Shown: positions 13,501 to 23,029, numbered from the stretch's first letter. The stretch is 64,000 nucleotides of DNA from Undaria pinnatifida (GCA_012845835.1 JABAKD010000017.1:6503151-6567150), one strand, 5' to 3'. Translations and numbers: made by a program. Notes: generated from the sequence alone by a model not told the origin.

Positions 13501-16500
13501 AAACGTCAGATGGGGTGAGCACAGTTCGACCCATGCGGTCACGTTGCCGGAGGTTTGGCCGCGATCCGTGCAATGTGTCGCGCGTGGCAAGCCTTCTCAA
13601 CTTTTTTGGCCTTTTCGCATGGATAAGGCAAATCCCCGGGTTTCCGCAACACCTCCGCGGGGATTGGGTTTCCGCATCCCCTATCTCCGTGTACGCACGT
13701 AAGAATTGGATGCGAGCCGGGTTTTCTGCTAGAGGGTACACGCACATTTCCCTCGCTTTGCACAGGGCACCACGCTACGATCCTGCCGCCCAGCAGCAGC
13801 AGCCTACAATTCTATGCGCGTGTGGCTGCTGTTGTAGTAGCTGATTCTTTGATCGGAGCGTGGCATTTGTCACCTCACCATACCCCATATTTCTGGTGTG
13901 CGGCCGCGTTGAGCGCATCTCAATTGCATGTCCTTAGATCACGCCAATTCGGTCGGTGATATGGGAACCTTTTTGATAGTAATTTATATACCAACCCATC
14001 CTTACATTTACGTCCAAAGAAGCCGTATTTTTCCGTACATACCAGAGGGGTAATGTTTTGTGTCGGAAATTTGGCTCACGCCACAGATGACAGGCAACAA
14101 ACATGAGGACGGCACAACGCTACATGCCCTGCCGCACAGCAGAAGTAGTGGGATACATCATGTACGTGCGCGTGGCGAGTCCTCGCTATGCTGAGGCGAG
14201 TTGCTTTCATCTCCACGAGGGGACGATTTTGAATCGGACGATAAAAACAATCTAGCGTGATTTTTCTTGACTCTAAAAAGCAAACAGCAGTGGATATAGG
14301 CGCTGATGGCACCACGCTACGATCCTGCCGCGCAGCAGCGGTCCAGCCCCCTAGCATCAGCAGCCTGCAACTCTATGCGCGTGTGGCTGCTGTTGTAGAA
14401 CCTGACTATTTGATAGGAGCGTGCCATTTGTCTACCCACCATCCCCATATTTCCGCTGTGCCAATTTGGGCGGTAATACAGGAACCTTTTTGATAGTAAT
14501 TTATATACCAACCCATCCTTACGATTACGTCCAAAGAAGCCGTATTTTCTTGTACGCAACAGGGCGGTGATGTTATGTGTCGGAGATTTTGCTCACGCCA
14601 CAGATGACAGGCACCAGACAATATGAGGACAGTACAACGATACGTGTACAACCTTGCCGCACAGCAGCAGTAGTGGAATACATCATGTACGTGCGCGTGG
14701 CGACTCCTCGCTATGCTGAGGCGAGTTGCTTTCGTCTCCACGAGGGGACGATTTTGAATCGGTCGACGATCAAAACAATCCAGCGCAATTTTTCTTGGAT
14801 CTAAAAAGCAAACAGCAGTGGATATAGGCGCTGATGATCCATTAAAGAGGGCTTCTCTGTCTCAGCGACAATACAAGCCCTACAGTTCCTCATTCCGTGC
14901 ACTCTCTGCGACGAGCTGGTGGTGAAGGGGGATGATTGCCCATCCTGGCGTGTATCACTCGTCGTCAAGTTCAATATCTGGCTCAACGAGACAAGAAGAG
15001 TACCTATTCTGAAATTGCTGATTCCCATACGAAACAACAGGAAACAAATAAACAAACATCAAAACCACGATAGAAAGACGGCGAACGGAACAACTGCTGA
15101 TTTTGTCTTTTTTGCAGGTTGAAAATCCACCTTTCGTCATTTTGTTGTTACCCACGCAAATTTTACTGCACAAGAGTCGCCCGTATAAAAAGTCCGCATC
15201 GCACGAGCACTGGCGCTGAACACGTACTGATGGGATTACCACATATTTACGTTCTCCACCACAACGGGGAGAGAGCGAACCGTACCCAGGAGGGCGCCTC
15301 CCCACACTCCGCTTGTCGAGCTGCGGACAAGAACATACTTTTCACTACCACCAGGTACATCTTATTTGCCCACAGACAGTCAGATGTTGGATGCTCGGGT
15401 TTCGTTCTTGTGCCACCCCCTTAGGCACTTCCTGGAGGGGAACCTTGTACTATATAGCACTGTACAATGCTATGTAATACTATGTAAAAAACTACAGTGT
15501 CTATCATACCGTGTCCTTGGTTTCGTTCGGAACTAGCGAAGCAGGACATTCGTAACTGTCGTCAATAAATGCGCGTTGATGATTGGCGGGCGCTTCAGGC
15601 AACTCCAAAGGGGTTCCCCGTTTTCGTCGCCGGAAATAACTTGGAACCTTTGAAATCGCTCGCAGTAAAAGCACTCACCTGAATAGCGGCAACCTTTTCC
15701 TGCTTCATGAGGGTAACTTGCCCTTCCTCCATCCCGAACCAGCCGCCTTTCTCAAGCATGTCTTGCGTTCGGTCGTGGGTGTCATCACTAACCATGATTG
15801 ATAGAGGAAGCTTGCGCCCGTTCCCGTATCTAGCAAGGGAGCAATAGCGCATCCGTACGCAGGAGGGGGGGGGGTGTACTCAGTTCTTGCATGGCTGTAG
15901 TCGTATGACCATAGACCCTCGCATCCCTACAATGCCGGGATGGAGCATGTCGGGTTTTCACAAACCACGCAGACATTGCTGGGGGGGGGGGCATATTTGT
16001 TGAACGCGGGCACTGACAACGTAACAGGCTGTTGAAAATAACACATGTCAAAGGCGAGTTTCGACCGTTGTCGTTGGTCCTCGCATTGGCCACAGCATGA
16101 GGTAGGCCGACGAAACGTTTGGGCTTCAGGTAATTACCTGGGTGAGGATATGTGCGATGTATACCCCATAGTCACTTGGCCTCAAGGAAGTGTGCGATAT
16201 GTGCAACGCACAAATGATCGTATTCACTCACTTGGCCTACCGGCGTGGCATGTGCGACATACAGCTCACATTCACTAACTTAGCGCTGCACGTGTAGAAT
16301 ATGTGCGATGTACAGCTCATAGTCAGTCACTTGGCTTGAACGTATAGGATCTGCACGGTGTACAGCCAATAGTAACTTACTCGGCCTACAGCAGGTGCAC
16401 AATTTGTGCGACGTACAGATCATCATGTTCAACTCACTTGGCCTTCCGGTGTAGAATATGTGCGACGCACAGCTCATATTTACTCACGCCCTGCAGGTGT

Positions 16501-19500
16501 AGGGTCTGATCGATGCTCATCTCAAGTAACTCACTCGCCCTGCAGGAGCTGAATAATCTGTGCGACACACAGCTCATCATTGGCCTGCCGGTGTATGATC
16601 TGTGCGACGCACAGCTCATTTTCACTTCGCCTGCCGGCGTACGACCTGTGCGACGTACATCTCATATTCATTCACTCGCCCTGCAGGTGGAGATTACGTT
16701 CGATGTTTATCCCATAACATTTCACTCGGTCTGCAGGTGTACGATCGGTGTGGTGCACAGCTCATAAGTCACCCACTTGGCCTGAGGATGTAGGATGCGT
16801 ACGATGAACAGCTCATAAAAAAAGCGTAGGATCCACGCGTCTTAAAAGCTCATACTACGGAGGATAACATCTAGTAATCAGAACTCACGATATACACAAA
16901 AATCTGTGTATTTCCTGTTTTCCTCAAGGATAGTTACGGTGTACAGATCATAGAAAGTGAAGGGTCCATGCGATGTACAGCTCGTATTACAGAGTATTTT
17001 AGTGTACCTTAGTCGGGAGGGGGGAGAAGAGCCTGCATGGTGGCCCCGGATCTGAGTTATGTCTGGGGAGTGAGAAAAGGAGACACACATGTGGAAAGAT
17101 AATAGACAGGACGAGCAAAAAACAAACACCAATTTTCATAACCTACGATATACACAAAAACCTACATATTTATCTGTTTTTGCCATCTAAATTTGGTCCT
17201 GATGACTAAACATATGTTCCCCCGTAATAGCAACTCACTTGGCCTGTAGGTGTAGAATCTGTGCGATGTACAACTCGAGGTAGGCCGTCATGGTGCAGGT
17301 CTCGCTCGGGAGACGCAGCTTGATATCCCCGTATCCCAACCTTTCTCCCAGCCCGCCCGCAACCAGAACGAACCCACAGTATTTCACCTATAGTTTAGTA
17401 AGGCAATGTCAAGGAGGGAATTAGGGGGGGGGAGGTTGTCATTTGCACCGTCATTAACGACAGCCTTCAATACGAGCAGCAGCCAGGAAAACAACGCGTT
17501 CATTCAGTCGCAATATATGTAGAAGGCTTTCCTTCGGAGTGGGCTGGAGATGGGGCCGTTTCTTGTATGCATAATTATAGTTTAGTCGGCTTTGGGCTAT
17601 TGCGCCCAATTGCAGTTGGCCTAAAGCCAACCAAACGAAGTTGTACGTGCGCAAGAAACGGTTCAAATTTTGATCGGTACAGTCATTACAGTCACACTGT
17701 CAGTACAAGCGGGTGGCGCAAGTATAAGTGTTAAACCCGTGGTAACCGTGTCTTCGCTTCCCTTTTCGTTTTCGTTTCCGTCTTCCTTTTCGTACTCGTT
17801 GCCGTGTTTGTTTTCGTTTTCGATTCCGTTTTCGTGTTGGCTTTGGTTTTCGTTTTCGCTTCCGTTTTCCGTTCTGTTTCGTCTTCATTTTCGTTTTCCA
17901 TTCCGTTTTCGTTTTCGCCAAGGCCCACCTGTTCCATCCCGCTCTTCTCGAAGGCGTCGTACTGCTCCGTCCCCAGCTCAAGGCGCTGCCCCTCCGGCAC
18001 AGAGGGTTTCCACCCAGAGAGAGGGTTGCTTCCTTCCTGTCGTACACGACATGTGCCGCCACCATCGACCCACAAAAAGTAACAACAACAGACACAAGGA
18101 CGTAGTCATAAATACTAAGGATTGTTACAAGTACGGGAGAACTCTTAGCTTACGCCTTTATACTTGAAAAAAAAAATCCGTCCGCCTTGAGTTCTACCAA
18201 CTGACCGTTTCACACAATTATCAATAAAAAAAGCTAACGACCAGCGCGCAAACAGTTAACGACCAGCAAGTGAACTTAACGGTCAATAGTTACAGCTTAA
18301 TTCGGATACTACGAGAGGTATCCGTGTTATATTTCCCCTCTGTTCCGGCACAGGGGGATTCTATCCTAAGCGGAGGTTGCTTTTCCCTGTCATACACGTC
18401 ATGCACCACCGCCATCGGCCCCACACAAGAAAAGCAACAGCAAAAGCACACCAGCACATATGCATATAAACCATTATTTACCATGATTCATCACTGTTAC
18501 GGGGAAGCTATCGACCAGCCAGCGAAAAACCGACGACGGGAAAGAGACGCTAAACGACCCTGGTACGAGCTATGCGTATTATCACGAGCGCTTGGCGCTG
18601 TACCCCGGGCAAGGAGGGCTTCCATCCCGAGACAGGCTTGCTTGCTTTCTTCCTGTCATACAAGTCATGTCGTCGACCTCACAAGCAGTTTATCGCTAGC
18701 GTGTTTGCGAGATACCAAGTTTGGTTGGGTAGGAGTTGGGTGGGAAAATGTACCAAGAATAGTACTGAAACCGTCGAACGTCACAACCCACGGCCAATCC
18801 AACCCATGAATAATCAGCGATAAATTACGAAAAGTTTTCCTACTATTAATATTAATACTTATTTGTTAACCTAGTGGGTTTAGTTGGCCTTTGCTTATGA
18901 CGTTCCTTGGTTCCAATACTATCGTTACAATAGTTTTGGTATATTTTCCAACCCCGAAAAAAATTGGAAATCGCAAACACCCTACCGCATTACAGCCTAA
19001 AACGCAAAAATAAACCAGACACCAGCAAATAAAACTAACAACCAGCCCGCCAAAACGTTAACGACCAGCAGGTAACGCTAGCGGCCATCAGGAGGTACAC
19101 AAGAGTCCGAGATATGCTTATTTTCACAATGCACTGCTCCTGCGGACAGAAGGTTTTCATCCCTAAAGAGGGTCCGGTTTAAAGGCCCCGTCGGAACATA
19201 CCCGTGTCAGCGCTCTTACCTCCGTGGCGCTCTTGGTTCAGAGTGGGTTTCGTACAGGATTTAGAACAGACATCACCACCATATAGGTTGTAGCATAGGC
19301 GTCGCCAGCACATAGGCTACTCTATAGGCATGGTCTTCATGCAGGTTTCCGTGAAGGTGTGACAATACATGACAAGCCAATTCGACCGTTCTTCACTCTG
19401 TTCTAATATATTATGGACGCTAGTCAGTCGGGATCTCCGCTGCACTTGTTCGCACCTTCGATGCCGTTAGCAGATCCCTTGCTCTCTCTACGTATGTCGC

Positions 19501-22391
19501 CAACCCTCCTATGGCCGGGTAGGTGTCGTGAAGCGCTTGCACCTAAGGGGGGGTGGGTGGGAGGGGGGGTGGGAGGGGGGCGAGGCGAGGGGTAGGGGTA
19601 GAGGGGGGGAGAGCGAAGAGGAGAGGGGAGGGGGGTGAGGGAGGGATGTAGGGTGAGGGGTGGGGGGGGGTGAGATAAGTGCCGTAGCTACGCTAAACCC
19701 ACCAGAAAACAAAAAAACGGTTCATGTTTACACAACTACAGCAGTAGCTTCTTTTGTTTAAAAAATATGTCAATATGTCACCACATGCTGAGGAATGTGC
19801 ATCATAGCGTGTGGTAGAGCGTTACGCGATATCGTTTGCTGCCTCTGGCACTGCGCGCGTCGGTGATAGCGTTGGTACCGATAATTTTTTCGTGTGTGCG
19901 GTATACGATCCGTGCGTCTCGCCTGCCTGAAGAAGCGGTGCTTGTCCTCGTCGTCGGTCCCGGGCAAAGGCCAACCATCCATGAGATGTACCTGGTTCTC
20001 CTCGCACAGCATGGTCACAAGGCCCACCTGACGAAAGACATGCGGTCAACAACAGCAGCAGCAGGGGGGCAAGTAGTAGCACCAGCAGCGGCAAGAACAA
20101 CGACAGCAACAATAACAACAACCAGCGGCAGACGCAACATCAACACCGACAACTATAGCAGCCATTCACTTCCGCAGCTACACCGCCACCACAACTACCA
20201 CCGCTACTACGACCACGTCAACAGCCGCCGCCCCCCCCCCCCCCCCCCCCCCCCGCGCGCGACTGCCCCCACCATCCCCCTTACTACCACTATCCCCACC
20301 GCCACCCCTAAAGATGTCTGAAGACGGCCCGGCACAAAAAGAACGTTTTGGTCACGGGCTTACGGCCGACGCATTCCACTCCAAAATCTAGTAGTTGTGG
20401 TATTCGCAGACGTCCGTCACGTCATATATTTTCTACAGATGCCGTCTGCTAGATAACTTACACCCCGATCACCACCACCAACAACACCATCACAAAAACC
20501 ACCACCACGCCGTCCCCCCGCCCAGTACTCCCCATCCCCTATCCTCCCCACCCACCGCCCCCGACGCTGTAAAACATGACAATCGCTGCGCGAGCTAGAC
20601 AACCCTGGTACCTTTTCTTTCTTGTTTGACGGTCACCATGGTGGTTGTCGAGTTAGATCATATTATGCGGGGTGGAGAACCTTAACCCCGCACAAGGGCA
20701 ATGATCGCATCACGTAGTGTGAATATATGGTGAGGCACCCACGAGGCAGTTACCTAGTAATACCCATCGCTGTCTCTGGAGTGGTCACACCAGACAAAAC
20801 AATGTAATTCATCGGCGCCGTCATCCGTAAGCAAGAAGGTAGGCACAAGGTGCGAAGTCCGTCTTACGAGCGGTTCTCTTCACCCTTCATGCGACTCGTC
20901 GAAGTCGAACATCTCACGGCGCTTCACGCTTAGTGCAATCAATGTCTGACTCTGGTTGGTGAAAACCCGACGTGCTCCGTGCCGGCATAGTAGGGATGGG
21001 AGGGTCTATGGCCATACGACTACGGCCATGCATGAATATCGAGTACACCCCCCCCCGCCCCCGCCCACCACCACCATGACGCTGCTCCTCCTCCCCACCA
21101 CCACCACCAACACGGCCTCACCTCCTCATCCGAGAGCACACTGTTGTTGTCCAGAACACAGCGGGGCAGCACTGCGCCGGGTGCAAAATGCGAGAGTGCC
21201 TGCGAGACGCGTGGAGAAAAAACACGGGAAGAAACGAAAATTACGCTCCTGCTTTATGCATAAGGTATACTTCGCATAAGGTTAATGTATACAAAAATGG
21301 CAGTACACATTGAAGGAAGAGGGGGATGCTTATACTGTGGAGGCGCGGGGGGGGGGGGTTGCTTTGGCTGTACGATTCAGGCCGTCATGCTGAAAATTGT
21401 GCATGTGAAGGGAAGATGGGAATACTTTTACTGGGGACCCAGGAAAGACAGACAGGCATACACGCATACATGTAGACAGACAGACACATAGAGACAGAGA
21501 CAGAGATACAGACAGAGACAGACAGAGACAGAGACAGACAGACAGACATAGAAAGACAAGACAGACAGAGACACAGAGACAGAGAGGCAAGAGAGACACG
21601 GACACAGAAGAGACAGATACACAGAAAGACAGGCATGCAGGCAGACAAACAGGCAGGCAGGCAGGCAGACAGACAGGCAGGCAGGCAGACAGACAGGCAG
21701 ACGCGCAGACAGAGCAGTGTGTGTTCGTTGTCTTCACCTAAATAGTCCGTTCTACCCCGCGGTGAATTCACGCGTTTTATACCTGGTACTATTAGGCTAG
21801 CCTTGTTTCGCATGTAGGCTACACAAAAAACGACATCCCACACAATTTTCGGGTTCCTTCAGTAAAGAGAGTAGAGCTGTCGCTATTAACAGAAACTCGC
21901 GAAGGATATTTGCAGTAGTCGTCAAAAATCATCTTGTGAGCGCTCGTGGTCGGGCGACGCTTCGAGCAACTCCAACAGGATCCCTGCTTTTTGGCGCTGT
22001 CAAAAATAGAACCTGCCTGCTTTTAAATGAGGGCTGTTAACAGCCCATTTCTAACCGGTCAGGTCGGACAGGGTTGGGCGACCCGACCCGACCCGATCCC
22101 ATCCGATCCGATCCGATCGGACCCGACCCTACCCGACTCAACCCTACCCGCCCCTACCCGCCCCGACCCGCGAAAGGTTTGAGCTGCCTACATCTAACTT
22201 GGCCCATGATATTTCGAACAACCTCCTGGCCCGGCCGGTGTGTCTGGTCATGACCCGTGACAAGCCCTGGTGACTCGTTTCGTCTGAGACGATATTTATT
22301 GAATGATATCTGTTTGTGACCCCCTCCTCTCCATTTTTACCTCTCCTGTAGACTTGGGGCTCATGCTGGCTTCGCTGTTGACCTCGTCCAT
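2424..22391 (-). CDS. USP: UDP-sugar pyrophosphorylase (UTP--monosaccharide-1-phosphate uridylyltransferase), 16 exons, complete
   Basis: The enzyme joins UTP and a sugar 1-phosphate (glucose, galactose, glucuronate and others) to give UDP-sugar and pyrophosphate, usually in the cytosol, feeding wall-polysaccharide synthesis and sugar salvage. The spliced product is 642 residues, against about 600-615 in plants. Visible marks are the nucleotide-binding loop [12 protein letters not shown] (151-162) with K166, [11 protein letters not shown] in exon 7, [10 protein letters not shown] (261-270), the uridine-site stretch [11 protein letters not shown] (348-358), [12 protein letters not shown] (373-384), RLECMMQDYPKSL (423-435) and the C-terminal RIRGF-type motif IQIRGFRF (620-627). 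Order and spacing match the plant USP family throughout, so function is well supported. ATG at 22391 has A at -3 and G at +4. No signal peptide is seen. The glycine-rich insert near residues 597-613 is longer than in plants. Lone UGPase is less likely because USP-specific motifs are present. Confidence 0.93.
2721..2895. repeat. Three tandem ~65-bp units near the acceptor of USP exon 16
   Basis: The core GCGACCGGGTTTACCAA recurs at about 2729, 2790 and 2865. It weakly resembles the exon 16 edge with its acceptor (CTCCGGCTTCCACCTGAAGC, near 2633). This may be a decayed echo of that junction, but the match is the poorest of the set. Confidence 0.45.
3235..3385 (+). mobile_element. MITE-4 copy in USP intron 15
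   Basis: It shares ATGAGGACACACACCC, CATCACGCACAGCTTGCAGA and GATGAGTTTCGAC...GATCTCACAGCTG with copies at 23325-23450 (reverse), 37075-37230, 38430-38560 and 39850-39990. It is short and non-coding. Confidence 0.55.
3540..3870. repeat. C-rich simple sequence (CCCTAACCCC-like) in USP intron 15
   Basis: This is a degenerate C-rich stretch with blocks such as CCCCAACCCCAACC and CCCCTACCCC. It looks telomere-like locally but is irregular and internal, so I treat it as intronic simple sequence. Confidence 0.55.
3877..3920 (-). repeat. Echo of USP exon 15 (3' edge)
   Basis: ACGATGGTAAC...CCCTTTCCCTTGA copies the sequence at about 4010-4036 inside exon 15. It lies about 55 bp beyond the exon's donor site, in intron 15. 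Read on the minus strand it repeats the KGKGEVTIE-coding stretch with many changes. Confidence 0.55.
4320..4595. repeat. (AACGAA)n and A-rich simple sequence in USP intron 14
   Basis: Imperfect CGAAAA/AACGAA tandem repeats lie between exons 15 and 14, most regular at 4540-4595, directly before the exon 14 donor. The Phe/Ser-rich and Arg/Lys-rich frames across it are artefacts. Confidence 0.65.
4797..5206 (+). mobile_element. R410 repeat element, plus orientation, in USP intron 13
   Basis: About 410 bp running from GGGTGTACTGAGTTTGTGCA through ACGGAGCACGTCGGGTTTTC and GCGCCGTGAGGTGTTCGGCG to CTCCACCCCGCACAATAT. A nearly full reverse copy lies at 20640-21050. Partial copies lie at 10421-10482, 15865-15990, 35396-35565, 43215-43410, 46643-46692 and 55436-55620. 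No open frame spans it. It is an unclassified dispersed element. Confidence 0.65.
5520..6345 (-). repeat. Tandem ~245-bp units carrying echoes of the USP exon 14 acceptor edge
   Basis: Three copies (about 5596-5650, 5846-5900, 6305-6355) resemble the first 50 bases of exon 14 and its acceptor (4665-4722); the core AACCGCCGCCG...GGAG...CTACTCGC is shared. The first two sit in longer tandem units that also share CAGATTTGCTA and GACCAAAACG blocks. The copy near 5636 keeps a CAAAG acceptor-like end on the minus strand. All lie in intron 13, upstream of the true exon. Confidence 0.65.
6955..7335. repeat. ACC/ATC trinucleotide-rich stretch in USP intron 12
   Basis: Degenerate CACCACCATCACC repeats fill the intron between exons 13 and 12. 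The Val/Gly-rich minus-strand frames here are shadows. Confidence 0.6.
8043..8135 (-). repeat. Echo at the USP exon 11 acceptor
   Basis: The stretch from about 8036 (ACCTAGTTTCG...GCAGTTGTTCAAA...CATAAGC) is repeated at about 8098 (TTCCTAGTTCG...GCAGTTGTTTGAAA...ACAAGC). The copy includes the CTAG that forms the exon 11 acceptor on the minus strand. It lies in intron 10. Confidence 0.55.
8622..8900. repeat. ACC-rich microsatellite and flanking sequence in USP intron 9
   Basis: CACCACC-type repeats at about 8622-8680 and 8818-8890, separated by unique sequence. No exon features are seen. Confidence 0.5.
8910..9010 (-). repeat. Echo of USP exon 9 (3' edge and donor)
   Basis: On the minus strand this reads [20 protein letters not shown], almost the end of exon 9 ([20 protein letters not shown], 9069-9165). 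It lies about 60 bp past the real donor. The exon's donor is ACG|GTGAGAG; the echo has ACGCTGAGAG, so its donor GT is lost. The match runs about 100 bp, which makes this the clearest single echo. Confidence 0.8.
9300..9900. repeat. (TTACCG/CTACCG)n hexanucleotide-derived stretch in USP intron 8
   Basis: About 600 bp of imperfect GTTACCGTTACCG repeat fills most of intron 8. The Thr/Val/Ala-rich open frames on both strands are produced by the repeat. Confidence 0.75.
11060..11192. repeat. ~32-bp minisatellite, about four units
   Basis: The unit is near TAGCGAAAAATAGG then GTATTCACATCCCCCC, repeated with few changes. It is eukaryotic intronic sequence with no spacers, so it is not a CRISPR array. 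Confidence 0.75.
11620..13375. repeat. Long fold-back (inverted-repeat) structure in USP intron 7
   Basis: The outer arms at about 11625-11780 and 13215-13370 are inverted copies (shared core CTTTCGGCTGCG and ATGCTCTGAGCATTC). Inner arms of about 330 bp at 11955-12300 and 12340-12655 also pair (for example GGTATGTGTGTCGCTTCTGT against ACAGAAACATACACATTC, and CATTGGAAC against GTTCCAATG around a short centre near 12300-12345). Arms contain TGCTGC runs. No protein is encoded. It looks like a fold-back transposon or nested MITEs. Confidence 0.65.
13767..14842. repeat. Tandem duplication of ~540 bp in USP intron 7
   Basis: Copy 1 spans about 13767-14306 and copy 2 about 14307-14842. Shared landmarks in the same order are CACCACGCTACGATCCTGCC, CTATGCGCGTGTGGCTGCTG, CCAACCCATCCTTAC, GCTCACGCCACAGATGACAG and CACGAGGGGACGATTTTGAA. 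Divergence is perhaps 10 percent. Confidence 0.75.
16117..16810 (-). repeat. Array of about 14 tandem echoes of the USP exon 6 donor edge
   Basis: Each unit of 45-55 bp resembles the last ~45 bases of exon 6 with its 5' splice site (17230-17280: CTCACTTGGCCTGTAGG then GTGCGATGTACA). Units begin near 16149, 16177, 16228, 16277, 16329, 16380, 16435, 16484, 16532, 16581, 16626, 16673, 16727 and 16772. On the minus strand single units translate to variants of [13 protein letters not shown]. Several keep a full GTGAGT or GTAAGT donor. Unit length is not a multiple of three and units contain stops, so the array is not extra coding sequence. It lies in intron 6, downstream of the true donor. Confidence 0.82.
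16870..17200. repeat. Dispersed-repeat fragments (MITE-6 related) between exon 6 and its echo array
   Basis: GATATACACAAAAATCTGTG (about 16888) and GATATACACAAAAACCTACA (about 17148) are direct copies of an end sequence also seen at about 22893-22925 (ACAAAAACCTATATATTC). More weak exon-6 echoes (GATGTACAGCTCGTA, 16972) lie between them, so insertion has broken the echo array. Confidence 0.5.
17755..17922. repeat. (TTTTCG)n simple sequence in USP intron 5
   Basis: Imperfect CGTTTTCGTTTTCC repeat directly beyond the exon 5 donor. It gives long Glu/Lys/Thr frames on the minus strand that read through the donor but are not supported as coding. Confidence 0.65.
18341..19180 (-). repeat. Echoes of the USP exon 5 acceptor edge
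   Basis: Copies lie at 18341-18425, 18591-18680 and, weaker, 19126-19180, all in intron 4. They resemble 17990-18060, which is the first 40 bases of exon 5 with its acceptor (minus strand GTACGACAG|GAAGGAAGC). The two nearest copies keep an intact AG at the equivalent place (GTATGACAG|GGAAAAGC and GTATGACAG|GAAGAAAGC). Spacing is roughly 250-500 bp, so the duplicated units were larger than the matched parts. Confidence 0.75.
19543..19680. repeat. G-rich/C-rich tract forming the exon 4 acceptor tract of USP
   Basis: On the minus strand this is a long CCCCCACCC tract leading to CCCTTAG|GTGCAAG, so it doubles as the polypyrimidine tract. It is also a simple-sequence expansion. Confidence 0.55.
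20640..21050 (-). mobile_element. R410 repeat element, reverse orientation, in USP intron 2
   Basis: It is a near full-length inverted copy of 4797-5206: ATGCGGGGTGGAGAACC, AAGTCCGTCTTACGAGCGG, CACCCTTCATGCGACTCG and GACCATAGACC-type blocks recur in reverse order. It ends in a C-run at about 21050. Confidence 0.65.
21428..21715. repeat. (AGAC/AGGC)n tetranucleotide repeat in USP intron 1
   Basis: About 290 bp of GACAGACAGAGACAGA grading into GGCAGGCAGACAG. The Cys/Leu/Ser-rich frames on the minus strand are repeat products. Confidence 0.85.
22070..22190. repeat. GACCC minisatellite, copy 1
   Basis: GACCCGACCCGACCCGATCC with CCCTACCCGCCCC variants, beside exon 1 of USP. The same motif forms arrays at 26140-26700 and 27460-27760. 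Confidence 0.65.
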
Positions 22392-22649
22392 CTTGTTTTT
22401 GGCAGCTACTGCTTGAACGAGCGGCTAGCGCGAGAAGTTTGGAACTCTCGTCTAATGGTTTCGTCTGGGTTTGTTCCGGTTCGCGCAGGTTATTCCGCCG
22501 CTTTTGCTGCTGTTGTCGACGAAGCTGCAGTTCCGAAGTGAGGAAGAAAACGATACGTGTAGGGCGGTTGACAAGCGGGCGGGGGGAGAGAAGATGATCA
22601 AGGTTGGGTCTTGGGTCTACTGCTGTTTTAGGGCATGGCCAGCGAGCGG

Positions 22650-23000
22650 CACATACTGCTAAAAACGGTATACTATGGTGTTTGTGGGACACCAAATTTA
22701 GTTGGGTAAGATTAAATATAAAAATAGTATTGAAACCGACGAGCGTCACGACCCAAAGCCAATAAAATCCAAGAAAAATGAGCAAAAACGGGCCACAATG
22801 GCACGCCTGACCTATTTTTTCGTGGATTGGTCTTGGCTATTGAAGTGCGTCGGTTTCAATACTATTACGGGGGACCCTAGTAAATAGGACTTACGGTGGA
22901 CACAAAAACCTATATATTCATATATTTTTACTAACAATATTTGGTCCCATTTACTATCGTCCTCCGTAATATTACTATGTTTTCCCAACAGTATTGAATA
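22650..23000. mobile_element. MITE-6 inverted-repeat element
   Basis: Left arm ATTGAAACCGACGAGCGTCACGACCCAAAGCCAAT pairs in reverse with right arm ATTGGTCTTGGCTATTGAAG then CGTCGGTTTCAATAC around about 22790. A related half-element lies at 18712-18830. Confidence 0.55.
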
Positions 23001-23029
23001 CACAACCAAGGTGGTGATCCCGCAATCAC

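Larger units (their letters stand above)
10059..15678. other. USP intron 7 (5.6 kb)
   Basis: This is the largest USP intron. It holds a partial R410 (10421-10482), low-complexity A-runs near 10569, a MITE-3-like piece near 11024-11060, a 32-bp minisatellite, a fold-back structure (11620-13375) and a 540-bp tandem duplication (13767-14842). I see no exon inside it. USP exons 7 and 8 join in frame across it. Confidence 0.7.
2424..22391 (-). other. USP: Exon map of the USP gene
   Basis: Exons, 5' to 3' on the minus strand: 22391-22341, 21199-21122, 20027-19923, 19542-19456, 18036-17929, 17387-17239, 15829-15679, 10058-9906, 9224-9069, 8442-8302, 8038-7991, 7404-7345, 6887-6777, 4714-4604, 4172-3975, 2645-2424 (stop included). 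Fourteen of fifteen introns are phase 0; intron 6 is phase 2. Every junction keeps frame and family alignment. Intron 3 appears to use a GC donor (CAG|GCGAGA); all others are GT. The acceptor of exon 4 follows a strong C-rich tract. The acceptor of exon 15 (CAAAG|GAATTT) was chosen because the residue count then equals that of plant USP. Introns run from about 0.3 to 5.6 kb; the longest is intron 7 (15678-10059). Confidence 0.85.

Noticed and set aside
16117-16810. CRISPR-like array of ~50-bp units
   Set aside because: Units are degenerate throughout with no constant repeat and unique spacer pattern. They match the end of USP exon 6, and the context is an intron of a eukaryotic gene.
21330-21843. 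Cys/Leu/Ser-rich frames of up to 152 codons
   Set aside because: Products of the AGAC tetranucleotide repeat.
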